From assembly GCF_026163695.1 (NCBI RefSeq), contig NZ_JAOTID010000015.1, positions 84,367-148,366 of the forward strand: a DNA stretch of 64,000 nt, written 5' to 3'. Source of the stretch: Shumkonia mesophila. GTDB taxonomy: Bacteria > Pseudomonadota > Alphaproteobacteria > Rhodospirillales > Shumkoniaceae. This document shows positions 25,017 to 33,503 of this stretch, in pieces. The translations under genes and the position numbers were made by a program. The notes beneath the pieces are model-generated. The model had not been told where the DNA came from. It was given only the letters and a program-made list of their open reading frames with translations, and ran no database searches. Positions within the stretch are counted from its first letter, which is position 1, and each line of letters opens with the position of its first letter.

Positions 25017-25901
25017 ATGCGTTTCGTGACTTTCTCCCATGCGGGGGCAAAAAACCGGCCGGGCGTCATCGATGCCGCCGGCCAGACCATCGTCGATCTC
25101 GGCGAGGAAGGGATTGCCGACCTCAACGCCCTCATCCTGCAGGGCGAGGCCGGGCTTCAAACCGCCCGCCGGGCACTCGAGCAGCCCAAGCGGAAGGTGC
25201 CGCTGGCCGAGGCCGCGCTCGGCGCGCCGATCCCCAGGCCCCGGCGCAACATCATGTGCGTCGGCAAGAACTACTTCGAACATTCCAAGGAGTTCGAGAA
25301 GAGCGGCTTCGATTCGACCTCGGGCGGCCAGGCCGTTCCCGACGCGCCGGTGATCTTCACCAAGGCGCCGTCTTCCGTCTCCGCCCCCGGCGCCGAGATT
25401 CCGTCCTATCTCGATCCCAGCCAGTCGACCGACTACGAGGGCGAGCTTGGCGTTGTCATCGGGCGCGGCGGGCGCGGCATCGCCAAGGCGGCGGCATATG
25501 GCCACGTCTTCGGCTACGTCATCCTCAACGACGTCACCGCGCGCAAGCTGCAAAGCCAGCACAAGCAGTGGTTCCTGGGCAAAAGCGTCGACGGCTTCTG
25601 CCCGATGGGTCCCTATCTGGTGACCGCCGACGAGGTGGGCGACGTGACCAAGCTGGTACTGACCACCGAGGTCAACGGAGAGGAGCGCCAGAAGGGTGTG
25701 GTCTCCGACCTCATCTTCGACATTCCCACCATCATCGAGACGATTTCCCGGACCATGACGCTGGAGCCCGGCGACGTCATCGCCACCGGCACGCCGGCCG
25801 GCGTCGGCATCGGCTTCACGCCGCCCAAGTTCCTGAAGAAGGGCGATGTCGTGCGCATCGCCATCACCGGCCTGGGCGTTTTGGAAAACCCGGTGGCCTG
25901 A
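25017..25901 (+). CDS. Fumarylacetoacetate-hydrolase-family protein (copy 1)
   Basis: The 294-residue protein has the FAH catalytic fold. The N-terminal region reads MRFVTFSHAG and the core starts at RRNIMCVGKNYFEHSKEFEK. Metal ligands are expected in the segment DYEGELGVVIGRGGRGI (E-x-E pattern) and the later aspartate of VILNDVTARKLQ. The C-terminal sheet has TLEPGDVIATGTPAGVG. Members of this clade include acylpyruvases, oxaloacetate decarboxylases and hydratases or isomerases of 2-oxo acids; the exact reaction cannot be fixed. It is first of the operon facing the FCD regulator, 36 bases before a second, quite different FAH protein. Confidence 0.92.
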   Translation: MRFVTFSHAGAKNRPGVIDAAGQTIVDLGEEGIADLNALILQGEAGLQTARRALEQPKRKVPLAEAALGAPIPRPRRNIMCVGKNYFEHSKEFEKSGFDSTSGGQAVPDAPVIFTKAPSSVSAPGAEIPSYLDPSQSTDYEGELGVVIGRGGRGIAKAAAYGHVFGYVILNDVTARKLQSQHKQWFLGKSVDGFCPMGPYLVTADEVGDVTKLVLTTEVNGEERQKGVVSDLIFDIPTIIETISRTMTLEPGDVIATGTPAGVGIGFTPPKFLKKGDVVRIAITGLGVLENPVA

Positions 25902-25937
25902 CGGCGCCCGCAGATCAGAAAGAGCGAGGAAAAGCGA

Positions 25938-26888
25938 ATGAGACTTGCCATGTTCCAGGGTCAGGGCGACCCGCGGCTGGGCGCCGTTGAGGGGGAGGCC
26001 GTCGTCGACCTCAACCTGGCCTACGAAGCGATGCTGACCGCCAAGGGCGACCTTCGGGCGCGCGCCAAGGCCGATGCCGTGGTCCCGGCCGAAACCGTCG
26101 CCTTCCTGCGCGGCGGCGACGATTCGCTGGCGGCGGCGCAGGCCGCGCTGACGTGGGCGGCGGCGCGGAACGGCGCCATGCTGAAGGTCAGGAACACGCC
26201 GGTGGTGCGGCCGCTGAAGGACGTCAAGCTGCTGGCGCCGGTCATGAAGCCCGAGAAGATCATCTGCGTGGCCCACAACTACCACGACTTCCTCAAGGAG
26301 CTGGGGATGAAGCCGCACCCGATTCCGCGCATCTTCTCGAAGTTCGCCAACGCGGTGTGCGCGTGGGACGACCCCGTCATCCGCCCGAAGATGAGCCGGC
26401 AGCTGGGCTACGAGGCGGAATTGGCCTTCGTCATCGGCAAGCGCTGCAAGAACGTGCCCGAGGAGAAGGCCTACGATGTCATCGCCGGCTATATGACGTT
26501 CAACGACATCAGCGCCAGCGACTGCACCAAGTCCGACGTCCAGAACACCCGCGGCAAGGGCTTCGACACTTTCGCCCCGATGGGGCCCTGCCTGGTCACC
26601 GCCGACGAGGTGGCCGATCCGCACGACCTCAAGGTCGAGCTTCGCGTCAACGGCCGGGTGCTGCAAAGCTCGAACACCCGCGAGCTGGTCCACAACGTGC
26701 CGCAACTGCTGTCGTTCTGCTCGCAGGTCTTCACGCTGGAGCCGGGCGACGTGGTGGCGACGGGAACCCCCGGGGGGCTTGCCAAGGACCGCAATCCGCC
26801 GACCTTCATGGAGCCGGGCGACGTGATGGAGACCGAGATCGGCGATCTGGGCGTCATGCGCAACCCGATTGCCGAGGAGGACGCCTGA
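25938..26888 (+). CDS. Fumarylacetoacetate-hydrolase-family protein (copy 2)
   Basis: This 316-residue FAH-family enzyme is distinct from copy 1: its core begins EKIICVAHNYHDFLKELG, with metal-ligand region YEAELAFVIGKRCKNV and FNDISASDCTKSDVQN, and the C-terminal LEPGDVVATGTPGGLAKDRN. The two copies share the catalytic Lys/His/Asp framework but little sequence, so they probably act on successive intermediates or form a mixed assembly. The gene follows copy 1 by 36 bases and precedes the IDH-like gene by 80 bases. A role in breaking down the carboxylate imported by the TTT system is inferred from context. Confidence 0.9.
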   Translation: MRLAMFQGQGDPRLGAVEGEAVVDLNLAYEAMLTAKGDLRARAKADAVVPAETVAFLRGGDDSLAAAQAALTWAAARNGAMLKVRNTPVVRPLKDVKLLAPVMKPEKIICVAHNYHDFLKELGMKPHPIPRIFSKFANAVCAWDDPVIRPKMSRQLGYEAELAFVIGKRCKNVPEEKAYDVIAGYMTFNDISASDCTKSDVQNTRGKGFDTFAPMGPCLVTADEVADPHDLKVELRVNGRVLQSSNTRELVHNVPQLLSFCSQVFTLEPGDVVATGTPGGLAKDRNPPTFMEPGDVMETEIGDLGVMRNPIAEEDA

Positions 26889-26968
26889 GGAAGGGCGCCG
26901 CCGCCGATGCCGGGCACACCCCCGGGCGACCGACCGGCCGCCCGGGTCACGGAGGGGAAGAGGGCCGC

Positions 26969-28180
26969 ATGAAGCGCATCAAGGTTGAAAACCCGATCGT
27001 CGAACTGGACGGCGACGAGATGGCCCGCGTGGTGTGGGGCTGGATCAAGGAGACGCTGGTTCTTCCCTACCTCGACGTGAACCTGCTTTATTACGACCTC
27101 GGCCTGCCGCACCGCGACGCCACCGACGATGCGGTAACCACCGAGGCCGCCGAGGCGATCAAGGCCCATCACGTCGGCGTCAAATGCGCGGCCATCAACC
27201 CGGACCAGGCGCGGGTCAAGGAATACGGGCTCAAGAAGGCCTGGCGTTCGCCCAATGCCCACGTGCGCAACGTCGTCGGCGGCACGCTGTTCCGCGAGCC
27301 GGTGGTCTGCAAGAATGTGCCGCGCCGGGTGGCGGGCTGGGCCAAGCCCATCGTCGTCGCCCGCCACGCCTTCGCCGACGAATTCGCGGCGACCGATTTC
27401 CTGGTGCCGGGCCCCGGCACGTTCAGCGTCCGCTTCGTGCCGAAGGATGGCGGCGAGACCATCGAGCATACGGTGCTGGAGTTTCCCAGCTCCGGCATCG
27501 CGCTGGGCATGTACAACCTCGATTCCTCGATCGAAGGGTTCGCGCGGGCCTCGATGACCTATGGCCTGGATGTCGGCTATCCGGTCTACCTCGGCACCAA
27601 GAACACCGCGCTCAAGGTCTATGACAATCGCTTCAAGGAGATCTTCCAGCGCATCTACGAGGCCGAATTCAAGGCCCGCTTCGAGGCCAAGGGCATCTTC
27701 TACGAGCACCGGCTGGTCGACGAACTGGCCGCCTTCGCCATCAAGTCCTCCGGCGGCTTCGTCTACGCCTGCCGCAACCGCGACGGCGATATCCAGTCGG
27801 ACATGGTGGCCGAGGGCTTCGGTTCCCTGGGCCTCATGGCCTCGATCCTGATGACGCCGGATGGGCGCACGGTGCAGACCGAGGCGGCGCACGGCACCAT
27901 CACGCGGCATTACCGCCTGCATCAGGCGGGCAAGGAGACGTCGACCAATCCGGTGGCCTCCATCGTCGCCTGGGCTCGGGCGCTCGACTTCCGGGGCCGC
28001 TTCGACGGAACGCCCGATGTCCGCCAATTCGCCCAGGCCCTGGAATCGGCCTGCGTGCAGACCATCGAGTCGGGCGTCATGACCAAGGACCTGGCGATCC
28101 TGGTCGGCCCGGGCCAGCCATGGATGACGACCAAACAATTCCTGGACGCGGTCGACCAGACGCTGCGGGAGAAGCTGTAG
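26969..28180 (+). CDS. Isocitrate-dehydrogenase-like protein with altered active site
   Basis: The 403-residue product aligns over its full length with eukaryotic-type NADP-dependent isocitrate dehydrogenases and keeps the same numbering as human IDH1 for its first 140 residues. Retained are S94, N96, R100, R109 and R132, the lysine in GTKNTALK, the metal aspartates in DGDIQSD and the NADP loop HGTITRHYR. Changed are the catalytic tyrosine (Y139 in IDH1 is F139), T77 (N), T75 (A), the GT of SPNGTIRN (A97-H98) and the tyrosine of NYDGD (R). This pattern suggests a different 2-hydroxy-acid substrate or a modified reaction. The gene is embedded in an operon of FAH enzymes and a TTT transporter, so it is unlikely to be the housekeeping icd. 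Confidence 0.88.
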   Translation: MKRIKVENPIVELDGDEMARVVWGWIKETLVLPYLDVNLLYYDLGLPHRDATDDAVTTEAAEAIKAHHVGVKCAAINPDQARVKEYGLKKAWRSPNAHVRNVVGGTLFREPVVCKNVPRRVAGWAKPIVVARHAFADEFAATDFLVPGPGTFSVRFVPKDGGETIEHTVLEFPSSGIALGMYNLDSSIEGFARASMTYGLDVGYPVYLGTKNTALKVYDNRFKEIFQRIYEAEFKARFEAKGIFYEHRLVDELAAFAIKSSGGFVYACRNRDGDIQSDMVAEGFGSLGLMASILMTPDGRTVQTEAAHGTITRHYRLHQAGKETSTNPVASIVAWARALDFRGRFDGTPDVRQFAQALESACVQTIESGVMTKDLAILVGPGQPWMTTKQFLDAVDQTLREKL

Positions 28181-28270
28181 GCCGGGAGGGGGGCGTGGCG
28201 GCCCCGGCGTCCGCCGAGAAGACATCGAAAAACACCGTGACGAGGCTTTAGGCAAAGGGAGTGTCAGGAG

Positions 28271-29296
28271 ATGCAAGACTTCACGATCACACCGACCCGC
28301 CGTTCCTTCCTCAGGGGAAGCGCCGCGGTTGCGGGCGCGGGCATCCTGTCGGCGAGCCCGTTCCGCAAGACTTGGGCGGCGGCGTTCCCGGAACGCAACA
28401 TCCAGATCCTGATTCCGACCGGCGAGGGCGGCGGCGCCGACCGCGACGCGCGCATGTTCTCCACCGTCTGGCGGAAGTACCTCAACACCAACTTCGAGTA
28501 TTCGTACTATCCCGGCGCCGCCGGCCAGGTCGGCTACGAGTTCTACGCCGCCAAGTCGGAACCCGACTGCTACAACCTGCTGTTCGGCAACCTGGGGCCT
28601 GAAATCATCATGCAGGCCATGCAGAAGCCGAAGGCGAAGCTGGGCAAGGATTTCATCTACTTCTGCCAGACCACCGACGAAACCATGTGCGTCTTCGTCG
28701 GCAAGAACAGCAAGATCAAAACGATCGAGCAACTGGTCGACGAGGCCAAGAAGCGGGTGGTTACCGTCGCCACCAGCCGCCTGCCGCACCCTGCCTCGAT
28801 CGGCGTCCTCGCCCTGGGCGAGGCGACCGGCGCCAAGTTCCAGCTGGTGCCTTTCGGCGGCGGCAATCCGTCGGCGATGGCGGCGATCACCGGCGAGGTC
28901 GACTGCTGCACGCTGCCCATCACCAACGCCATCCAGTTGGACAAGGAGGTGTTGATCCTGACGGTGTTCTCCAAGAAGAATGTGTTCGGCGAAATGGCCG
29001 ACAACGCGCCGCCGGTCAACGACGTGTTCGGCACCAAGATCCCGGAACTGAGCTCCAGCCGGGGCTTCGCCATCCACGTCAAGGCCATCGAGACCTATCC
29101 GGACCGCTTCAAGACCATCGAGGAAAGCGTCAAGAAGGCGGCCCTCGATCCGGAATATGCCGATCTGGTGGAAAAGGCCGGCATGCCGCGCAGCTTCGTG
29201 CGCTACGGCGGGCGTGAGGAAACGGTCGCCTTCGCCGAGGAGATGCTGGCCCTGGCCGAGAAGTACGGTTCGCTGCTGGCCGCGAAGAAAAAATAG
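28271..29296 (+). CDS. TTT transporter periplasmic binding protein (TctC family), Tat-exported
   Basis: The 341-residue precursor begins with a twin-arginine signal (TPTRRSFLRGSAAVAGAGIL) instead of the more usual Sec signal, so it should be exported folded. The mature protein has the TctC signature FPERNIQILIPTGEGGGADRD and a following YPGAAGQVGYEF, with LVPFGGGNPSAMAAITGEVD in the second lobe. It captures a carboxylate and hands it to the TctAB permease. It lies downstream of the IDH-like gene and is followed by a 9-base-pair stem-loop before tctB. TctC families are large and substrate specificity cannot be read from sequence. Confidence 0.94.
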   Translation: MQDFTITPTRRSFLRGSAAVAGAGILSASPFRKTWAAAFPERNIQILIPTGEGGGADRDARMFSTVWRKYLNTNFEYSYYPGAAGQVGYEFYAAKSEPDCYNLLFGNLGPEIIMQAMQKPKAKLGKDFIYFCQTTDETMCVFVGKNSKIKTIEQLVDEAKKRVVTVATSRLPHPASIGVLALGEATGAKFQLVPFGGGNPSAMAAITGEVDCCTLPITNAIQLDKEVLILTVFSKKNVFGEMADNAPPVNDVFGTKIPELSSSRGFAIHVKAIETYPDRFKTIEESVKKAALDPEYADLVEKAGMPRSFVRYGGREETVAFAEEMLALAEKYGSLLAAKKK

Positions 29297-29308
29297 GACA
29301 TGGCGGCT

Positions 29309-29333
29309 GGAGCCCGGATGGCGCCCGGGCTCC
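29309..29333 (+). terminator. Intercistronic stem-loop after the TctC gene
   Basis: Arms ggagcccgg (29309-29317) and ccgggctcc (29325-29333) pair perfectly around a 7-base loop. No T run follows. As with the stem-loops after the TRAP and Pst binding-protein genes, it may stabilise the upstream message. Confidence 0.6.
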
Positions 29334-29409
29334 ACCGTCTTCCGGCAGACTTTCCTGGCCGGCGCCGGCAGGGGGCGGGCGCTCTTCAACACGTTCGGGG
29401 TTCTTGATC

Positions 29410-29922
29410 ATGACTACAGAGACGGCCCGGCAAGGGCGGACGAAAAAGCGATCGGTCGGCGCCGACCTGGTCATTCCGATCATGGCCGCCGGCTACGCCC
29501 TCTATTACATCTACACCGTTCTGGACTACCCCACAGAGGCCCAGATCAACGGGCTGTTCCTGGGGATCGTGCTGTGTTTACTGGTCGTCGTCCTGCTGGC
29601 GCGAGTGGCGGCGCAGTGGTTTAGGGGCGAAGTCGACTTCGGCATGCAACGCCTTCTGGCGCCCTTGTCCATGATTCCGTCGCGCCTCGTCTTCCTGGGG
29701 CTGACCATCGCCTACATCGTGGTCATCCCCTGGTTCGGCTTCACGCTGACCACTTTTCTTTTCGTCCTCGGCAGTCTGCTGGCGTTGGGCGTGCGTTCGA
29801 AAAAGCTCCTGGTGCTCATGCCGCTGCTGAGCGCCGCCGGCGGCTACATCTTCTTCATTGCCATGCTCAACACGCGGTTCCCCAAGGGGCCGGTCGAGCA
29901 TTTCCTGGCAGGGATGTTCTGA
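29410..29922 (+). CDS. TTT transporter small permease (TctB family)
   Basis: The 170-residue membrane protein has four hydrophobic segments (about residues 18-38, 46-66, 88-110 and 118-155, the last a double span). The PWFGFTLTTFLFVLGSLLALG stretch is typical of TctB. It is the poorly conserved small subunit of the tripartite tricarboxylate transporter and is identified mainly by its place between TctC and TctA, one base before the latter. In-frame codons six bases upstream give an alternative TTG start. Confidence 0.9.
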   Translation: MTTETARQGRTKKRSVGADLVIPIMAAGYALYYIYTVLDYPTEAQINGLFLGIVLCLLVVVLLARVAAQWFRGEVDFGMQRLLAPLSMIPSRLVFLGLTIAYIVVIPWFGFTLTTFLFVLGSLLALGVRSKKLLVLMPLLSAAGGYIFFIAMLNTRFPKGPVEHFLAGMF

Positions 29923-29923
29923 G

Positions 29924-31441
29924 ATGGAACTGAGCGCCGATACGGTCCTTGAGCTTTTCCTGCACTCGCTGAGTCTGTGGTGGGTCATCGTTCCCGCCAT
30001 CGTCGTCGGCATCATCATGGGGGCGATCCCGGGCTTCGCCGCCCACAACACCATCATCATCCTGCTGCCGCTGACGCTGATGGTGCCGGTGGAGGTGGCG
30101 CTGACTTTCATGGTGGCGCTCTATTGCGCAACCCACCTGGGCGGCGGCATTCCGGCCATCCTCATGAACATCCCGGGCACCGGCGGCGCCGCCGCCACCA
30201 CGCTCGACGGCCACGAGATGGCCAAGCAGGGCAAGGCGCAGCAGGCCTTGGTGCTGGCCTTCGCGGCCTCCACCTTGGGGGGGCTCATCACCTCGATCGT
30301 CACGCTCTTTGCGCTGCCGGTGCTGTCCCTGGTCGGCTACTACGTGCACAGCGTCGAGATGGTGGTGATCATGCTGTTCGGCCTGACGCTGATTGCCGTC
30401 ATCGCCGCCGAAGACACCGTCAAAGGCCTGATCGCCGGCTTCTTCGGCCTGATGCTGGGCGCCATGGGGGCCGATCACGTCTACGCCGCGCCGCGCGGCA
30501 CCTTCGGGCTCCTGGAACTGTTCGACGGCGTGCCGCTCATTCCGGCCCTCATCGGCCTGTTCGCCATCTCGGAAGCCTTCGTCATGATCGAGCAGGAGAC
30601 CATCGTCTCCTCGAAGGGGCAGGATCGGGCGCAACGAGCCTCCTGGGCCGATACCTTCGAGGGCCTGCGTATCGCCGCCGCCAACTGGTGGCACATCGTC
30701 TGGACCAGTTTCATCGGCCTCCTGGTCGGCGTCCTGCCCGGCGCCGGGGCCAGCATCGGGGCCTTCGTCGCCTACCAGCAATCGCGCTTCTTCTCGAAGG
30801 AGCCCGAAAAGTACGGCACCGGCTACGCGAAGGGCGTGCTGGCGCCGGAGGCGGCCAATAACGGCGTCACCTCGGGCACCCTCGTGCCGCTGCTCGCCAT
30901 CGGCATTCCCGGGGGCAGCACGGCGGCGGTGATGATGATCGTGCTGCAGTTCCACGGCGTGCCGTTCGGGCCCAGGCTGTTCGTCGAAAGCCCGCTGCTC
31001 GCCTTCGGCGTCATCATGTCGATGGTGGTGGCCTATATCTTCATGATCTTGACCATCCTGCCGATGGCCCGCTACCTCGCCAAGGTGACGGTGATCCCGA
31101 CGCGCCTGCTGGCGCCGATGATCGTCGCCTTCACCCTGGTCGGCGCCTTCGTGCCGCGCAGCTTCGTGTTCGACCTGGGGGTGGCCGTCGCCTTCGGCGT
31201 CATCGGCTACATCGCGCGCAAGACCGGCTACCACGTGGCGGCGATCCTGATCGGCGTCATCCTGGGCCCGCTGGTGGAACAGTCCTACATCCGGGCGCTG
31301 CGCATTTCGCTGGGCGACCCGCTGGTGCTGTTCTCCTCGACGCTGGGCAACGTGCTGTGGGTGATGCTGGTTCTCTCCCTGGCCATGCCCTACATCCTCA
31401 ACTGGCTCAGGCGGCGCAAGGCTGCGCAGGCCGCATCGTAA
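29924..31441 (+). CDS. TTT transporter large permease (TctA family)
   Basis: The 505-residue protein has the family length and about 12 membrane segments. Signature stretches include GAIPGFAAHNTIIILLPLT, ATHLGGGIPAILMNIPGTGG (the TctA hallmark) and the second-half repeat LLVGVLPGAGASIGAFVAY with GVTSGTLVPLLAIGIPGG. It is the ion-coupled channel subunit that works with TctB and the TctC binding protein encoded just upstream. The C-terminus is basic (WLRRRKAAQ). A modest stem-loop (ggggag/ctcccc, 31476-31494) follows the stop and may mark the end of the operon. Confidence 0.96.
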   Translation: MELSADTVLELFLHSLSLWWVIVPAIVVGIIMGAIPGFAAHNTIIILLPLTLMVPVEVALTFMVALYCATHLGGGIPAILMNIPGTGGAAATTLDGHEMAKQGKAQQALVLAFAASTLGGLITSIVTLFALPVLSLVGYYVHSVEMVVIMLFGLTLIAVIAAEDTVKGLIAGFFGLMLGAMGADHVYAAPRGTFGLLELFDGVPLIPALIGLFAISEAFVMIEQETIVSSKGQDRAQRASWADTFEGLRIAAANWWHIVWTSFIGLLVGVLPGAGASIGAFVAYQQSRFFSKEPEKYGTGYAKGVLAPEAANNGVTSGTLVPLLAIGIPGGSTAAVMMIVLQFHGVPFGPRLFVESPLLAFGVIMSMVVAYIFMILTILPMARYLAKVTVIPTRLLAPMIVAFTLVGAFVPRSFVFDLGVAVAFGVIGYIARKTGYHVAAILIGVILGPLVEQSYIRALRISLGDPLVLFSSTLGNVLWVMLVLSLAMPYILNWLRRRKAAQAAS

Positions 31442-31523
31442 GGTTTCGATCCGGGGTCAGGGAACCATTCAGGCCGGGGAGAGTCTTACTCCCCAGTTGA
31501 ACCCTGTAGCCAAGGAGGCTGCC

Positions 31524-31658
31524 ATGTTGCGCCGGATCATCGTTTCGCTGTTCCTTCTGTCCTTCGCCGCCAGCGTTGCCGGGTGCGGGGACACTTGGCG
31601 CGGCATGAGGCAGGACACCAGCGAAAACCTGGACAAGGCCTCGGACGCCGTCAAATAG
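31524..31658 (+). CDS. Entericidin-like small lipoprotein
   Basis: This 44-residue peptide starts MLRRIIVSLFLLSFAASVAG, has a lipobox ending in Cys21 (SVAGC) and then a short polar tail containing DTWRGMRQDTSENLDKASDA. Length and layout match the entericidin EcnA/EcnB family of tiny membrane lipoproteins, one of which is a bacteriolytic toxin and the other its antidote in enterobacteria; in alphaproteobacteria single copies of unknown role are common. A strong aaggagg precedes the ATG. It lies 82 bases after the TctA gene and may be expressed on its own. Confidence 0.8.
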   Translation: MLRRIIVSLFLLSFAASVAGCGDTWRGMRQDTSENLDKASDAVK

Positions 31659-31683
31659 CGTTCTGATTCGCTGCACGCGGCCG

Positions 31684-32685
31684 TCAGCGTCCGGGCAGGG
31701 CCAGGGTCGAGGGGTCGAACAGCTCGTCGACGGCGACGTCGCGTTCCGACAGGTATTGTTCACGCGAATAGCGGCAGAGGGTTTCCAACTCGGGGCGGTT
31801 GCCCGGCAGGCCGTAGGACCAGAAGTCTTCGCCCATCAGGGCTTTCGTCGCCTCCCATTCGGCGGAAAACCACGGCAGCGTCATGCGGTTGGCGTTGCCC
31901 TTGGCGATGGCGTCCAATTCCTTCATCGCCACCGTTTTGGCATCGACGAACGCCTTGAACAGGTTGGCCGGCAGCCAGGGGTGCCGCTCGACCAGGGCGC
32001 GCTTGACGCCGACGACGTGCATGATCGGGAAGTAGCCGGTTTCCCGGTAATAGGCCCGTTCGATCTGGGCGACGTCGGAAAACAGGCGGCGCACCAGCGG
32101 CGAACCCTGGGAAAAGGCGGTGGGTGGGGCGGGGCTCATCACCGCGTCCAGTTCGCCCGCCACCAGCAGGTCGTTGAGGCACTTTCCCTCGGCGATCGGC
32201 TTGACGTCCATGTGTTCGGGCAATTTCAGCGGCAGCCGCTCCTTGCGGCCGGGCGCATTGGTGCCGCCGGTGCGATAGCGAAGCCGCCGGAAGTCGACGC
32301 CGTGGGAATCCTGGAGCATGCCGCGCAGCCAGAGGGCCAGCGTCATCTGGTATTCCGGCACGCCGACCGTCTTGCCCTCCAGGTCCTTAGGACTGTCGAT
32401 GCCGCGATCGACGCGCACGTAGATGCAGGCGTGGCGGAAGGCGCGCGACGGGAAGACGGGGATGGCGACGTAGGCGCATTCGCCGCGCGTCACCTGCACC
32501 AGATAGCTGCTGAACGACAGTTCCGAGACGTCGAATTCCTGGCGCTGGAAGGCGCGCGGGAACAACTGCTCGGTCTTGAGCACGACGGGGGCGACCGTGC
32601 AGCCCTCGACGCCGATCCGCCCGTCGATGATCGGTTTCAGGCGATCGTAGTTCCAGCAACCCAGGGTGATCGTCACGTCGGTCAT
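31684..32685 (-). CDS. 4,5-dihydroxyphthalate decarboxylase-like / NMT1-type periplasmic-fold protein
   Basis: The 333-residue protein fits the family named after 4,5-dihydroxyphthalate decarboxylase (Pht5), which has a substrate-binding-protein fold. Matching landmarks are LGCWNYDRLKPIIDGRIGVE, FDVSELSFSSYL, VAIPVFPSRAFRHACIYVR, GKTVGVPEYQMTLALWLRGM, the TGG...PGR segment, YYRETGYFPIMHVVGVKRAL and MGEDFWSYGLPGNRPELE. There is no signal peptide, so it is cytoplasmic. Family members are annotated either as decarboxylases or as transporter binding proteins; no phthalate genes are nearby, so the activity remains open. It is followed 81 bases upstream on the same strand by the DUF924 gene. Confidence 0.85.
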   Translation of the reverse strand: MTDVTITLGCWNYDRLKPIIDGRIGVEGCTVAPVVLKTEQLFPRAFQRQEFDVSELSFSSYLVQVTRGECAYVAIPVFPSRAFRHACIYVRVDRGIDSPKDLEGKTVGVPEYQMTLALWLRGMLQDSHGVDFRRLRYRTGGTNAPGRKERLPLKLPEHMDVKPIAEGKCLNDLLVAGELDAVMSPAPPTAFSQGSPLVRRLFSDVAQIERAYYRETGYFPIMHVVGVKRALVERHPWLPANLFKAFVDAKTVAMKELDAIAKGNANRMTLPWFSAEWEATKALMGEDFWSYGLPGNRPELETLCRYSREQYLSERDVAVDELFDPSTLALPGR

Positions 32686-32766
32686 CGCGGTCTCCTCGCC
32701 AGGGTGCAGCGTGCCTAAGGTTGTAGCGCGCGGCAGGGGGCGGGTCCAGCGGGTGGCGCCGGACCG

Positions 32767-33345
32767 TCAGAAGGACGAGTTCGGCGTCTTCAGGAAGGCC
32801 ACTTCCTCGACGGTGGAGGGGCGTCCGAGGGCGGCGTTGCGGTGGGGGAAGCGGCCGAAGCGGGCGACGATGTCGCGATGGCGCACCGCATAGTCGAGCC
32901 ATTCGGCGTCGCCCAGCGCCTCGAACAGAACGACCGAGCGGTGCTGGTCGGCCAGATCCTCGCTGTGCTCGAACGGCAGGTAGAGAAACAGCCGCATGAC
33001 CTGCGGCAGGGGCAGGTCCAAGCCCCGTTCAAGCGCATGGCGGGCGGCTGTGCGGGCACGGGGGTCGGCGGCGAAGGCGCGGGCGGTGCCACGGAACAGG
33101 TTGCGCGGGAACTGGTCGAGCAGGATGGCCAGCGCGACGCCCCCATGGGCGCTTTCCATGAGGGAATCGAAGTCGCCGGCCGCGGCGCGCTCGACGTCGC
33201 CCGCGAAGGCCCGGCCGATGCCGGCATCGAAGGCGGGGTCCGGCTGAAACCACTCGGGCCGGCGCGCCGGCGTGCCGGTTGCCCAGTCGGCGCCGAACCA
33301 GAAAGAAAGCACCCGTTCGATCAGGCCGGCTTCGGCAGTTGTCAT
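32767..33345 (-). CDS. DUF924-family protein
   Basis: The 192-residue protein belongs to DUF924, an all-helical family distantly like tetratricopeptide folds. Typical features are the N-terminal VLSFWFG, the PEWFQPDPAFDAGIGRAF segment, the family hallmark LDQFPRNLFRGTARAFA, and FLYLPFEHSEDLADQ followed by HRDIVARFGRFPHRNAALGR. The biochemical role of this family is not known. It may be co-transcribed with the decarboxylase-like gene, since both are on the minus strand and it lies upstream. Confidence 0.93.
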   Translation of the reverse strand: MTTAEAGLIERVLSFWFGADWATGTPARRPEWFQPDPAFDAGIGRAFAGDVERAAAGDFDSLMESAHGGVALAILLDQFPRNLFRGTARAFAADPRARTAARHALERGLDLPLPQVMRLFLYLPFEHSEDLADQHRSVVLFEALGDAEWLDYAVRHRDIVARFGRFPHRNAALGRPSTVEEVAFLKTPNSSF

Positions 33346-33444
33346 CGTCCCTCTCCGCTCGTTGCGTCCCTGCCGTCGTCATATGGGGTGGAAGCAGGAG
33401 ATTCGCCGCTCACCTTCTGGCTGGCGGGGGCGATACCTCCGTCG

Positions 33445-33475
33445 AAAAAAAAGGGCCGCCCCAAAGGGCAGCCCC
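33445..33475 (-). terminator. Rho-independent terminator of the Hdr-like operon
   Basis: Read on the minus strand, a GC-rich hairpin (GGGC-GCCC pairing in gggctgccctttggggcggc and the following cc) is followed directly by eight T residues. It lies about 30 bases after the stop of the last gene of the Hdr-like operon and before the DUF924 gene. Confidence 0.75.
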
Positions 33476-33503
33476 GATTCTCGACGGCAATGACGCCGGC
33501 CAC

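Noticed and set aside
26969..28180. Housekeeping icd
   Set aside because: The active-site substitutions and operon context argue for a specialised paralogue, so I did not assign the icd symbol.
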